64,000 nucleotides of DNA. Origin: an uncultured Eubacteriales bacterium (GTDB taxonomy: Bacteria > Bacillota > Clostridia > Christensenellales > UBA1242). The stretch is taken from positions 37,871 through 101,870 of the forward strand of contig CARUPR010000005.1 in assembly GCA_949077035.1 (NCBI GenBank). The letters are read 5' to 3'. A program made the position numbers and the translations under genes. This document shows positions 51,863 through 60,039 of this stretch, one piece after another. Every line of letters starts with the position of its first letter. The stretch's first letter is position 1. The notes under the pieces are model-generated. The model saw nothing but the letters and a program-made list of their open reading frames with translations, ran no database searches and had not been told where the DNA came from.

Positions 51863-52499
51863 CAACATTGTTGGCAGGACCAAACATGATTGTGAAAATT
51901 TTTCAAAAAATGATATATTTTCCAAAAATGATTATTATAGAATAAGCCGAAAGGCGAGAGAACTTTTAATATCAAACAATATTAAAAAACTGCCCATAGA
52001 CCTTTTTTCGCTGGTCAAAAAAAATGGTTGGGGGCTTATTTCATTTAAAGATGCCAAAAAGAAGATTGATTTTTTAGATGAAGAGATGTTTAAGCAAAAT
52101 TGGGGCTTTACCATTCATATCAAAAATTTTGATATGATATTTTATGATGATGAAATTTCTTTTGGTTCTCAACGATTTACAATAGCTCATGAAATAGGGC
52201 ATATTGTTTTAAAACATCTGCTTATTTCTAGTGAAGTCACAAGAGAAAAAGAAGCGAATATGTTTGCTGCAAGAATATTGATGCCGATGTGTGTTTTATT
52301 GGAGTGTAATGTCCTTTGTGCAAAAGATATTGAGTCGATGTGCAATGTCAGTGAAATTTCTGCAAAGTATAGGTTTGAACGATTGCAGGTCTTAAAAGAA
52401 AGAAATAAATTTTATACAGACAGAATGGAAGAGAAAATTAAAAAACAATTTAGCGGTTTTATCAAAAAGCAAATCAAAAAAAAGGCTGATAATATATAA
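51786..52499 (+). CDS. ImmA/IrrE-type metallopeptidase (start unclear)
   Basis: The listed frame is 237 residues, but its first ~40 lie over or just after the XRE gene and are not protein-like. The peptidase core begins near YYRISRKARELL (about 50). AHEIGHIVLKH (near 135-145) is the zinc-binding HExxH site and REKEANMFAARILMP holds the third ligand. Such peptidases cleave cognate XRE repressors, for example ImmA on ImmR. No SD/ATG pair precedes the core; a +1 shift at the nine-A run (51851-51859) would fuse it to the XRE protein. It may be coupled, slippage-expressed or frameshifted. Confidence 0.75.
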   Translation: MTKRLRHLRLWQKLWQKRIILLKKNNNIVGRTKHDCENFSKNDIFSKNDYYRISRKARELLISNNIKKLPIDLFSLVKKNGWGLISFKDAKKKIDFLDEEMFKQNWGFTIHIKNFDMIFYDDEISFGSQRFTIAHEIGHIVLKHLLISSEVTREKEANMFAARILMPMCVLLECNVLCAKDIESMCNVSEISAKYRFERLQVLKERNKFYTDRMEEKIKKQFSGFIKKQIKKKADNI

Positions 52500-52587
52500 T
52501 CATTGTTTTATAAAAAATATCTAAATATTTGTATGATTTGATTTAGCTAATTTTTTAGCTGAAAACTTATTAATTTTTTAAAATATA

Positions 52588-52616
52588 TTGCTATTTTAAT
52601 TTATTTTTGTTACACT
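52588..52616 (+). promoter_or_regulatory. Promoter placing the mtaB mRNA start at its ATG
   Basis: TTGCTA (52588-52593), 17-bp spacer, extended -10 TGT-TACACT (52608-52616), then seven bases to ATG at 52624. No SD, so a leaderless message is likely. Confidence 0.55.
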
Positions 52617-52623
52617 TGAAATT

Positions 52624-53907
52624 ATGAAGATTTGTGTTATGACGCTTGGTTGCAAAGTCAACAAATATGAAAGCGATTCTCTTATCAATAGATTAAATGA
52701 ACTTGGGTTTCAGACTTCGGACAATCTTGAATATGCCGATGTTTTTGTTATTAACACTTGTGCGGTGACTTCAGAGGCTGAAAAAAAATCCAGACAGATG
52801 ATTGCAAGGTGCAGAAGATATAACAAACTTGCCAAGATTTTTGTCTGTGGTTGTGCATCTCAGCATAATGGAAAACAATTTTTAGATAAAGATGTGGAAG
52901 TGGTTTTTGGGACAAGCGGAAAACTTAAAATTATTGATTTTATTGAAAAATTAGAAAAAAATGACAAAAATTACATAAAAAAATGCGAAAATATTGATAT
53001 TTTGCCTGAATTTTATCAAGATGATATGATTGCTATGCAAAACAGAACAAGGGCTTATATAAAAATTCAAGATGGCTGCAACAACTTTTGTTCTTATTGT
53101 ATTATCCCATATTTGCGTGGCAGAAGCAGGTCAAGAGAGATATCTTCAATCATGAATGAAGCGAGAAATCTTGGCGATGATATAAAAGAAATTGTTTTGA
53201 CAGGCATCAATGTTGCTGACTATAAAATTGACGGAAAGCCAGGTCTTTTGCAGCTTCTCACCCAGCTTGATTGCCTTGGAAAACGTGTGAGATTAAGCTC
53301 GATGGAAGAGGGACTTATAAGTGAGCAGTTTGCAGAAGGTCTATCAAAACTTAAAAATTTCTGTCCTCATTTTCATCTATCTCTTCAAAGTGGAAGTGAC
53401 GGTGTTTTGAAAAGAATGAACAGGCATTATACTGCCGAAGAGTTTTATAAGTCCACTTTTGTTATAAGAAAATATTTCCCTTTTGCAGGTATTACAACAG
53501 ATATAATAGTTGGCTTTCCTGATGAAAGTGATGATGAATTTGAGGAGACTTATCAGTTTGCCAAAAAAATTGGTTTTAGTCAGCTTCATATCTTCAAATA
53601 TTCGCCAAGAGAGGGGACAGCTTCCTATAAAATATATAAAGACCTGCCATTTGAAGTAAAACAAAGAAGGCTTGAAAAACTTGAAAAACTTAATGCACAA
53701 TTGAAGGATAAATTCCTTGAAGAAAATATCAATCATGGTCAAAAACTTAAGGTTTTGATTGAAGAGAAGATTGAAGATTATTATGTGGGTTATACAGAAA
53801 ATTATATAAGAGCTTATGTTAAAAGTGATATAAATCTTATCAATCAAATTGTTGAAGTGATGATTGAAGGCAAACTCAGAGATGGGGCAATTTGCCGTTT
53901 GGTATAA
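52624..53907 (+). CDS. mtaB: tRNA (t6A37) methylthiotransferase MtaB
   Basis: 427 residues, the normal size. The N-terminal UPF0004 domain starts MTLGCKVNKYESD and has conserved Cys at TCAVTSE and CGCASQ for the auxiliary cluster. The radical SAM motif is GCNNFCSYCIIPYLRG (near 148-163). A C-terminal TRAM domain follows (about 365-427). MtaB adds a methylthio group to t6A37 of tRNAs reading ANN codons, giving ms2t6A. LGCKVNKYES distinguishes it from MiaB (TxGCQMNxxDS). Single gene without an SD, probably leaderless. Confidence 0.93.
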   Translation: MKICVMTLGCKVNKYESDSLINRLNELGFQTSDNLEYADVFVINTCAVTSEAEKKSRQMIARCRRYNKLAKIFVCGCASQHNGKQFLDKDVEVVFGTSGKLKIIDFIEKLEKNDKNYIKKCENIDILPEFYQDDMIAMQNRTRAYIKIQDGCNNFCSYCIIPYLRGRSRSREISSIMNEARNLGDDIKEIVLTGINVADYKIDGKPGLLQLLTQLDCLGKRVRLSSMEEGLISEQFAEGLSKLKNFCPHFHLSLQSGSDGVLKRMNRHYTAEEFYKSTFVIRKYFPFAGITTDIIVGFPDESDDEFEETYQFAKKIGFSQLHIFKYSPREGTASYKIYKDLPFEVKQRRLEKLEKLNAQLKDKFLEENINHGQKLKVLIEEKIEDYYVGYTENYIRAYVKSDINLINQIVEVMIEGKLRDGAICRLV

Positions 53908-53994
53908 TAAAACTTTGAGAAAAATTATTTGCTTTTATTGGTGTTTTTTAGATATATTTGAAATATTGATTAAGTATTGAAAAATTGTAAAGTA

Positions 53995-54023
53995 TTGACA
54001 AAAAAGTTAAAATATATTATAAT
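53995..54023 (+). promoter_or_regulatory. Consensus promoter of the tandem paralog pair
   Basis: TTGACA (53995-54000), 17-bp spacer, TATAAT (54018-54023): perfect hexamers, 25 bases before the first ATG. Confidence 0.88.
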
Positions 54024-54047
54024 AAGAAAAAGAAAGGGAGGATTTTC

Positions 54048-54740
54048 ATGACAACCGGAGAAGTTATGGAACAAGCAGTGGATAAAACAAATGAGTTTGA
54101 AGGAAAAAATCTTGAATTTGTTGTAGAATATTTGGCGGAAGCAAAAGCCAAAGGTGAAAATATTTTCTATAGATTTAAAGGTGAAAAACTTTATTCTTTG
54201 TTTGATAATCGTGATACTTGTTATAAAAAAGTCACCGGTTATAGTTATCAAAAATTTCTTGAAAAGAAAGAAAGGGAAAGAGAAATGGAAGAAAGAGAAG
54301 AAAGAGCTCGTATTGCGAGAGCGAGAGCTAGACGTAGCTTGATAGAAAAAATACCAGTAAGAATAGAAAATGGAATGAAATATATCTATCCACAAATGAA
54401 AACAGAGTGGGAAGAAAAGGTCAGAAAAGCAACTCATGGGACCTATTTTGGTTTTGACATTGATGCTACCATTGAAATAATGGAAATTTTAGCCAATAAT
54501 AATGATGCAAATAAATATGAAAATGCAATGCAAAATTTAGATAATCTAAAATTTGGGATGCCTTACTGGTTAGTTTTAAAAAATGTCTTAGATTTTTCAA
54601 AAGATGGTGTAAATTTCTTTAAATATGCTAAGGAAAAGAAGAATGAAGTTTTGTCTGAGTATGAGAAGAATTATATTCTTGAAATTGAATCTCAAAACGC
54701 AGAATTTGAAGCAGAACTTAATGCTTTAGAAAAAGAATAA
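54048..54740 (+). CDS. Unknown protein, tandem paralog A (230 aa)
   Basis: Behind AAAGGGAGG. Not recognised. No signal peptide or membrane span. An N-terminal domain (about 1-72) ends YKKVTGYSYQKFLEKK; a basic/acidic helical linker (73-105, many E and R) follows; then a C-terminal domain holds IENGMKYIYPQMKTEWEEKV, GFDIDATIEIMEILANNNDA and the shared PYWLVLKNVLDFSKDGVN. Shares all these blocks with paralog B. The perfect promoter suggests high expression. Function unknown; a phage or stress-related abundant protein is possible. Confidence 0.75.
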   Translation: MTTGEVMEQAVDKTNEFEGKNLEFVVEYLAEAKAKGENIFYRFKGEKLYSLFDNRDTCYKKVTGYSYQKFLEKKEREREMEEREERARIARARARRSLIEKIPVRIENGMKYIYPQMKTEWEEKVRKATHGTYFGFDIDATIEIMEILANNNDANKYENAMQNLDNLKFGMPYWLVLKNVLDFSKDGVNFFKYAKEKKNEVLSEYEKNYILEIESQNAEFEAELNALEKE

Positions 54741-54810
54741 TTAAAAAATGTAATAACAAAACAACAAAAAATTAAATAGTTATTAAATAATTTAATATAG
54801 GAGAGGAAAT

Positions 54811-55479
54811 ATGAACGAAGAAGAAATTATGAAAGGTGCTGTTGATATGACAAATAGCCCTTGGGGTGGGAATACTCTAGAAGATGCTGCTAAATTTTTA
54901 AGTGGTGCGAAAGAATTAGAATTAAATATTTTTATAAAATTTCATGGAAAAAATCTTTATTCTATGCTTGATGATATTGATTCTTGTTATAAAAAAGTCA
55001 CTGGCTATACTTACAAAGAATATAAAGAAGCAGAAAAAGAAGAGGAAAGAAAATATATTCAAAAGAAACTTGATGCTCTTGATAAGATACCAGAAAGAAT
55101 AGAAAAGGGTAAGAATTATATCTATCCACAAAGAGAAATGGATTGGACTAGAATTGTTATCAAATCTTCTGAGAGTTTGTATTTGGGTTATGATATTGAT
55201 GCAACTGTTGAAATTATGGAAATATTGGCCAATAACAATAATGCAAATAAATTTGAAATGGCAATTGAAAAACTAGCAAATCAAGGTCATTCTGGTCCTT
55301 CTTACTGGTTGGTTTTAAAAAATGTTTTAGACTTTTCAAAAGAAGGTGTAAATTTCTATAAATATGCTATGGAAAAGAAGAATGAAGCTTTATCTGAGGA
55401 TGATATAAATTATATTTATAATATTGAATCTCAAAATGAAGAATTTGAAGCAGAACTTAATGCTTTAGAAAATGAATAA
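54811..55479 (+). CDS. Unknown protein, tandem paralog B (222 aa)
   Basis: Behind TAGGAGAGG, 70 bases after paralog A and ended by a good terminator. Same plan: IKFHGKNLYSMLDDIDSCYK, then VTGYTYKEYKE, a shorter charged linker (about 70-88), RIEKGKNYIYPQREMDW, GYDIDATVEIMEILANNNNA, SYWLVLKNVLDFSKEGVN and EAELNALENE at the C-terminus. The linker is the most diverged part; the C-terminal domain is the most conserved. Recent duplication inferred. Function unknown. Confidence 0.75.
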   Translation: MNEEEIMKGAVDMTNSPWGGNTLEDAAKFLSGAKELELNIFIKFHGKNLYSMLDDIDSCYKKVTGYTYKEYKEAEKEEERKYIQKKLDALDKIPERIEKGKNYIYPQREMDWTRIVIKSSESLYLGYDIDATVEIMEILANNNNANKFEMAIEKLANQGHSGPSYWLVLKNVLDFSKEGVNFYKYAMEKKNEALSEDDINYIYNIESQNEEFEAELNALENE

Positions 55480-55499
55480 TTGGTATTATTGACATAAAA

Positions 55500-55531
55500 A
55501 ACGCTATAACAAAATTTTGCAGCGTTTTTTT
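55500..55531 (+). terminator. Terminator of the tandem paralog pair
   Basis: Stem AACGCT (55500-55505) and AGCGTT (55521-55526) with T run. Confidence 0.75.
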
Positions 55532-55659
55532 TGTTTTCAAGGAAGACAGGCAAGGATGAAGTGTTTATTAATTAATAAATAAAACCATTTTTTAAAATTG
55601 CTTTATTGTTTATAATTTTAATTTTTTATATAAAAAATAAAAAGATTTCTTTGAATTGC

Positions 55660-55688
55660 TTGACAAAGCTTTATATTTTAATTATAAT
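55660..55688 (+). promoter_or_regulatory. Promoter of rpsU
   Basis: TTGACA (55660-55665), 17-bp spacer, TATAAT (55683-55688); perfect hexamers. Confidence 0.85.
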
Positions 55689-55724
55689 TAAATAGATTTT
55701 ATAAATTAGAAGGTGGTGAGAAGA

Positions 55725-55907
55725 TTGACAACTGTTAAAGTGGGCGAAAACGAAACTCTTGAAAGTGCTCTTAAGAGATTTAAGAGAAAGTGCCAAAAAG
55801 ATGGTATCATTGGTGATATCAGAAGAAAAGAAGCCTATGATAAGCCTAGTGTAGCTAAAAAGAAAAAAAGAGAAGCTGCTAGAAAAAGAGCTAGAAAAAG
55901 AGGCTAA
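55725..55907 (+). CDS. rpsU: 30S ribosomal protein S21
   Basis: 60 residues with a TTG start eight bases after AAGGTGG; two GTG codons further upstream overlap that [22 protein letters not shown] is the S21 signature, followed by the basic C-terminus with [17 protein letters not shown]21 sits on the 30S platform and helps mRNA SD pairing during initiation. Followed by rplS after 67 bases. Confidence 0.95.
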   Translation: MTTVKVGENETLESALKRFKRKCQKDGIIGDIRRKEAYDKPSVAKKKKREAARKRARKRG

Positions 55908-55974
55908 ATGTTAATCTTTTGCAAAATATATTTTTGCGTTGAAAACAATTAATTTTATTAAAAGGAGAATACAA

Positions 55975-56325
55975 ATGTCTAACATTATAAACCAAATCGA
56001 GAAAGAAAACATGAAAGAATCTTTTCCTGAATTTAATATCGGTGACACTGTTAAGGTTGGAGTTAAAATCAAAGAAGGTGACAAAGAAAGAATTCAAGGA
56101 TACGAAGGTGTTGTTATCGCTCGTAAAAATGGTGGAATCAGAGAAACTTTCACTGTTAGAAAAATTTCAAACGGTGTTGGTGTTGAAAAGACTTTCCCTA
56201 TTCACTCTCCACTTGTTACAAGTGTCGAAGTAATTAGAAAGGGTAAGCCAAGAAGAGCTAAACTTTATTATGTTCGTGCTCTCACTGGAAAGGCTGCAAA
56301 AATCAAATCTGCAGACAATAGATAA
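55975..56325 (+). CDS. rplS: 50S ribosomal protein L19
   Basis: 116 residues from the ATG behind AAAGGAG; a TTG 12 codons upstream has no [22 protein letters not shown] (near 17-36), [17 protein letters not shown] and [20 protein letters not shown] are the L19 core, ending [19 protein letters not shown]19 lies at the 30S-50S interface. Its usual neighbours (trmD, rimM) are absent here; it follows rpsU instead. Confidence 0.97.
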   Translation: MSNIINQIEKENMKESFPEFNIGDTVKVGVKIKEGDKERIQGYEGVVIARKNGGIRETFTVRKISNGVGVEKTFPIHSPLVTSVEVIRKGKPRRAKLYYVRALTGKAAKIKSADNR

Positions 56326-56332
56326 AAATAAA

Positions 56333-56356
56333 AGCAGTCATATTTGGCTGTTTTTT
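56333..56356 (+). terminator. Terminator of rplS
   Basis: AGCAGTC and GGCTGTT stem with G-U pairs, then T run. Confidence 0.6.
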
Positions 56357-56391
56357 GTTTTATAATGATAAAAAAGTTGGGATTGTAATAT

Positions 56392-57072
56392 ATGGAAAAC
56401 TTAGAAATAAGGATAAAAACTTTTATAGAAACAAATAAAGATGAAAAGAAAGCTCAATTTGATAGCAGGCTTATATCAACCAAATATCCAATTTTGGGGC
56501 TTTCAACAAAAGCACTTGAAGATTTTTCAAAGGTGCTTGTTTTAGAGAATGCTTTGTTTGAAAATATACCTCTTTCAAGTCATGAAGAAATTTTGCTTGC
56601 AGGTATGGTGCTTGCAAGGCTTAAGTTATCACCAAAAGATAAGGTTGATTATTTTAAAAATTTGCTGCCTTATATTGACAATTGGGCGACCTGCGATATG
56701 ATTATTGCTCGTCTTAAGGGGCTTGAAAGTGAGTCCGAATTTTTTGTAAATTTACTTTCCTCTGACAATGTTTTTTATGTGCGTGTTGGCATAATTTGGA
56801 TAATGAAATATATGCTTAAAAAAGACCTTCATTTATCATTAAAACTTTTGAGAGATGTTGAGAGGGAAGAATATTATATAGAAATGGCGCTTGCTTGGTG
56901 CTATGCAGAAGCTATGATATATGATTTTGATTATGTAGCTTCCTTTGTGCAAAATCTGAAAAACAACAATGTAAAAAGAATGGCCTATTCAAAGGCTTGT
57001 GATTCTTTCAGAATAAGCAATGAGCAAAAATCTATCATAAGAGAATTGAGAAAAAACTTGAAAAAGAATTGA
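56392..57072 (+). CDS. AlkD-like DNA alkylation repair protein
   Basis: 226 residues of HEAT-like helices, the AlkD size. Family-type blocks include YPILGLSTKALEDFSK (near 31-46), IDNWATCDMI (near 104-113), FYVRVGIIWIMKYM (near 136-149) and YYIEMALAWCYAEA (near 167-180), the last holding residues that line the DNA groove. AlkD glycosylases remove bulky cationic alkyl bases without flipping them. No strong SD. Single gene between terminators. Confidence 0.82.
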   Translation: MENLEIRIKTFIETNKDEKKAQFDSRLISTKYPILGLSTKALEDFSKVLVLENALFENIPLSSHEEILLAGMVLARLKLSPKDKVDYFKNLLPYIDNWATCDMIIARLKGLESESEFFVNLLSSDNVFYVRVGIIWIMKYMLKKDLHLSLKLLRDVEREEYYIEMALAWCYAEAMIYDFDYVASFVQNLKNNNVKRMAYSKACDSFRISNEQKSIIRELRKNLKKN

Positions 57073-57075
57073 TTT

Positions 57076-57100
57076 AGTCAGCAGTTTTGCTGGCTTTTTT
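57076..57100 (+). terminator. Terminator of the AlkD-like gene
   Basis: Stem AGTCAGC (57076-57082) and GCTGGCT (57089-57095), one G-U pair, then T run. The remainder of 57101-57382 shows no gene. Confidence 0.75.
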
Positions 57101-57382
57101 AATTAAACTAATAAAATAAAAACGATAATTCTTTTTTGGGTAAAGTTGGTGTTTGCAATTAGAGAAAATTTAAGAAGAATGTTTACATTGATAATTCAGC
57201 ATTTTTGGCAAAGACAGCTTTTTGTTTGGAGATTTCTTAATTTTATGCTAAAATGACATAGATATACTGACTTTTATAAATAAAAAAGAAGATAATTTTA
57301 TTTATTATAGTTATTTATATATTACAGATATTCTTCAAAATTATAGATTTTATTTTATAATGTTGTGATAAGGAGCAAAATT

Positions 57383-58915
57383 ATGTTTTCAAAGGTTTTA
57401 AGTTATGGATTGAAAGGCATTGAAGGTTATCCGATAGATGTTGAAACCGATGTCAGTAATGGTCTGCCTCATTTTGAAATTGTTGGGCTTGCCGATACTG
57501 CAATTAAAGAAGCCAAAGAACGTGTAAGAAATGCTATCAAAAATTCAGGCCTTAATTATCCTATCAAAAAAATCACTATCAATCTGGCTCCTGCCGATGT
57601 AAAGAAAGAGGGTGCTTTATATGACCTTGCAATAGCTGTTGCCATTTTGGCTTGTGATGAAGAAAATGAAATCAAGCATGAAAAAGATTATGTTTATATT
57701 GGCGAACTTTCTTTTGATGGAAGCATTAAAAAGGTCAAGGGTGTTTTGCCGTTGCTTATTTCTGCAAGAAAACTTGGTTATAAAAAATTTATTATACCAG
57801 CCGAAAACTCTCACGAAGCAAGTTTCATTTCAGGAGTTGAAATTTACAGTGCAGGAAATTTGGTGGAAGTTTTTAAGTTCTTGAAAGGGGAAGAGCATCT
57901 TCCGCTTGTTGAAACCTGCCTATTTGAAGATGTTGTAAAAAAATCTGCAGGTGGTCTTGATTTTTCAAATGTTAAAGGTCAGGCAATGGCAAAAAGGGCA
58001 CTTGAAATTGCTGCTGCGGGCGGCCATAATCTTTTGATGATTGGCCCTCCAGGAAGTGGAAAAAGTATGCTTGCAAAATGCTTTCCTACTATACTGCCAG
58101 AACTTACCTTTGATGAAGCTCTTGAAGTGACAAAGGTTCATTCGGTAGCCGGAGAACTTGATGGTAAAATGGGTATTGTTTCTATGAGACCTTTTAGAAG
58201 CCCACATCATACCGCAACAACCGTTGCTCTTACTGGTGGTGGAGCTCACAGCAAACCAGGTGAAATATCATTGGCAGACCATGGCGTTTTATTTTTAGAT
58301 GAGTTTCCAGAATATACAAGACATACAATTGAAACATTAAGACAACCTTTGGAAGATGGTGTGATAACCGTTGCAAGGTCAAACGCGACAATTGTTTATC
58401 CTGCAAATTTTACATTAATTGCAAGTATGAATCCATGTCCTTGTGGCAATTATGGCTCAAAAGACAAGGAATGTCGTTGTTCGCCAGCTCAAATTAGCAA
58501 ATATCTATCAAAGCTTTCGGGACCTATTATGGATAGAATCGATATTCATATTGAAGTTGAAAATGTCACCTATGACCAACTTAAAAGCGATAATCATGAG
58601 GAAAGCAGTCAGGAAATAAAGAAAAGGGTAGACAAAGCAAGAGAGATTCAGCTTAACAGATTTGCTAAGAGCAATAATTATTGCAATGCAAAGATGAATG
58701 TTGCTCAAACAAGAAAATTTTGCAAACTTAGTGGCGACTGCGAAAATCTTATGAGAAATGCTTTTGAAAAGTTGCATTTAAGTGCAAGAGCACATGATAG
58801 GATATTGAAGGTCGCAAGGACGATTGCCGATTTGGAAGGTTGTGAAAATATAGAACCAGCGCATATTGCAGAGGCAATCTCTTACAGGACTTTGGATAGA
58901 AAATATTGGCAATAA
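57383..58915 (+). CDS. comM: ComM/YifB-type AAA+ ATPase (Mg-chelatase-like)
   Basis: 510 residues from the ATG behind AAGGAG. An N-terminal Lon-substrate-like fold (GLPHFEIVGLADTAIKEAKE, near 27-46; INLAPADVKKEGALYDL) precedes the AAA+ core. Walker A GPPGSGKSMLAKCF is near 221-234, Walker B LFLDEFPEY near 303-311, and a C-terminal helicase-associated lid with CPCGNYGSKDKECRC (zinc-type Cys). ComM is a hexameric helicase promoting branch migration in natural transformation. Next to dprA, also a transformation gene, whose ATG lies 23 bases after its stop. Confidence 0.93.
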   Translation: MFSKVLSYGLKGIEGYPIDVETDVSNGLPHFEIVGLADTAIKEAKERVRNAIKNSGLNYPIKKITINLAPADVKKEGALYDLAIAVAILACDEENEIKHEKDYVYIGELSFDGSIKKVKGVLPLLISARKLGYKKFIIPAENSHEASFISGVEIYSAGNLVEVFKFLKGEEHLPLVETCLFEDVVKKSAGGLDFSNVKGQAMAKRALEIAAAGGHNLLMIGPPGSGKSMLAKCFPTILPELTFDEALEVTKVHSVAGELDGKMGIVSMRPFRSPHHTATTVALTGGGAHSKPGEISLADHGVLFLDEFPEYTRHTIETLRQPLEDGVITVARSNATIVYPANFTLIASMNPCPCGNYGSKDKECRCSPAQISKYLSKLSGPIMDRIDIHIEVENVTYDQLKSDNHEESSQEIKKRVDKAREIQLNRFAKSNNYCNAKMNVAQTRKFCKLSGDCENLMRNAFEKLHLSARAHDRILKVARTIADLEGCENIEPAHIAEAISYRTLDRKYWQ

Positions 58916-58938
58916 TATATAAAAACAAAGAGGAAAAA

Positions 58939-60027
58939 ATGAATGATTTAAAATGTTTAATTATATTTTTATCACAATTTGAAATTACAAATGCTAAAAT
59001 AGGTCAAATTCTTGATGGTATTGGTGAAATTAAGTCAATTTCAGCCTTTAAAAAATCAAAACTTGTAAAAAATGGCATATTGACCGGTGAAATGTTTAAA
59101 AAGATGGAAGATATGGCCGATGAAAGCTTGGTGCGTGCTTATTACTTAAACCTTCAAAACAGAGGGATAAATATCGTGACAAAATTTGAAGAGAACTATC
59201 CTGAAAGATTGTTTGACCTTGATGACGCACCTTATATTTTGTATTATATGGGTGATATCAATCTTGCAAATCAGCCTTCGCTTGCTGTTGTCGGCTCAAG
59301 AAAACCCACCGCATATGGCAGAGTTGTGACTGAAAGGTTTGTCCGTGATGTTGCTGCTTCGGGGGTGGTTATTATCAGTGGGCTTGCCTTTGGAATTGAT
59401 GCAATTGCTCACAAAACCTGTCTTGAAGTGGGTGGAAAGACCATTGCAGTTTTAGGTGGCGGTTTTGACCATATATATCCGCAAGAACATCATAATCTTG
59501 CAATGGAAATTGCAGAAAAAGGACTTATAATAAGTGAGTTTAGGCCTAAAAAGACGGCAACAAAATATTCCTTTCCACAAAGAAACCGAATTATTGCAGG
59601 TTTAAGCGATGGGGTGCTGATTACCGAAGCGGGTTTAAAAAGCGGCACTATTCATACAAAAGAGTTTGCTTTAGAATATGGCAAAAATATCTATGCTGTG
59701 CCAGGGAATATTGACAACATAAATTCAGAGCTTACCAATGAAATAATCAAAACATGTCAGGCTGAATGTGTGACCAAAAGTGATGATGTTTTAAAGGACT
59801 ATCATATAAGCTATGCTTCTGCCGATAAAAAAGAGCAAATTTCAATGTTTGATGCTTCTGATGATGAAAGATGTATGATAAATCTTTTAAAAAATGGAAT
59901 GAAGAGCATTGATGATTTGACAAAAGAATGCAATTTAAGTATAAATGTTTTTAATACTTGTTTGACAACACTTGAAATTCGTGGAATAATAAAGAGGATG
60001 CCGGGCGGTTATGTAGCCTTAAGTTAA
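58939..60027 (+). CDS. dprA: DNA processing protein DprA
   Basis: 362 residues from the ATG behind AAAGAGG. The Rossmann-like core has VVGSRKPTAYGRVV (near 119-132), SGLAFGIDAIAH (near 152-163), VLGGGFDHIYP and KYSFPQRNRIIAGLSDGVLI. A C-terminal winged-helix (about 305-362) is present. DprA loads RecA on incoming ssDNA. Together with comM it suggests competence potential. It ends 12 bases before topA. Confidence 0.95.
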   Translation: MNDLKCLIIFLSQFEITNAKIGQILDGIGEIKSISAFKKSKLVKNGILTGEMFKKMEDMADESLVRAYYLNLQNRGINIVTKFEENYPERLFDLDDAPYILYYMGDINLANQPSLAVVGSRKPTAYGRVVTERFVRDVAASGVVIISGLAFGIDAIAHKTCLEVGGKTIAVLGGGFDHIYPQEHHNLAMEIAEKGLIISEFRPKKTATKYSFPQRNRIIAGLSDGVLITEAGLKSGTIHTKEFALEYGKNIYAVPGNIDNINSELTNEIIKTCQAECVTKSDDVLKDYHISYASADKKEQISMFDASDDERCMINLLKNGMKSIDDLTKECNLSINVFNTCLTTLEIRGIIKRMPGGYVALS

Positions 60028-60039
60028 TTGGAGGAAAAT

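Noticed and set aside
54154..54342. 62-residue ORF within paralog A
   Set aside because: Out-of-frame shadow of the larger gene, low complexity.
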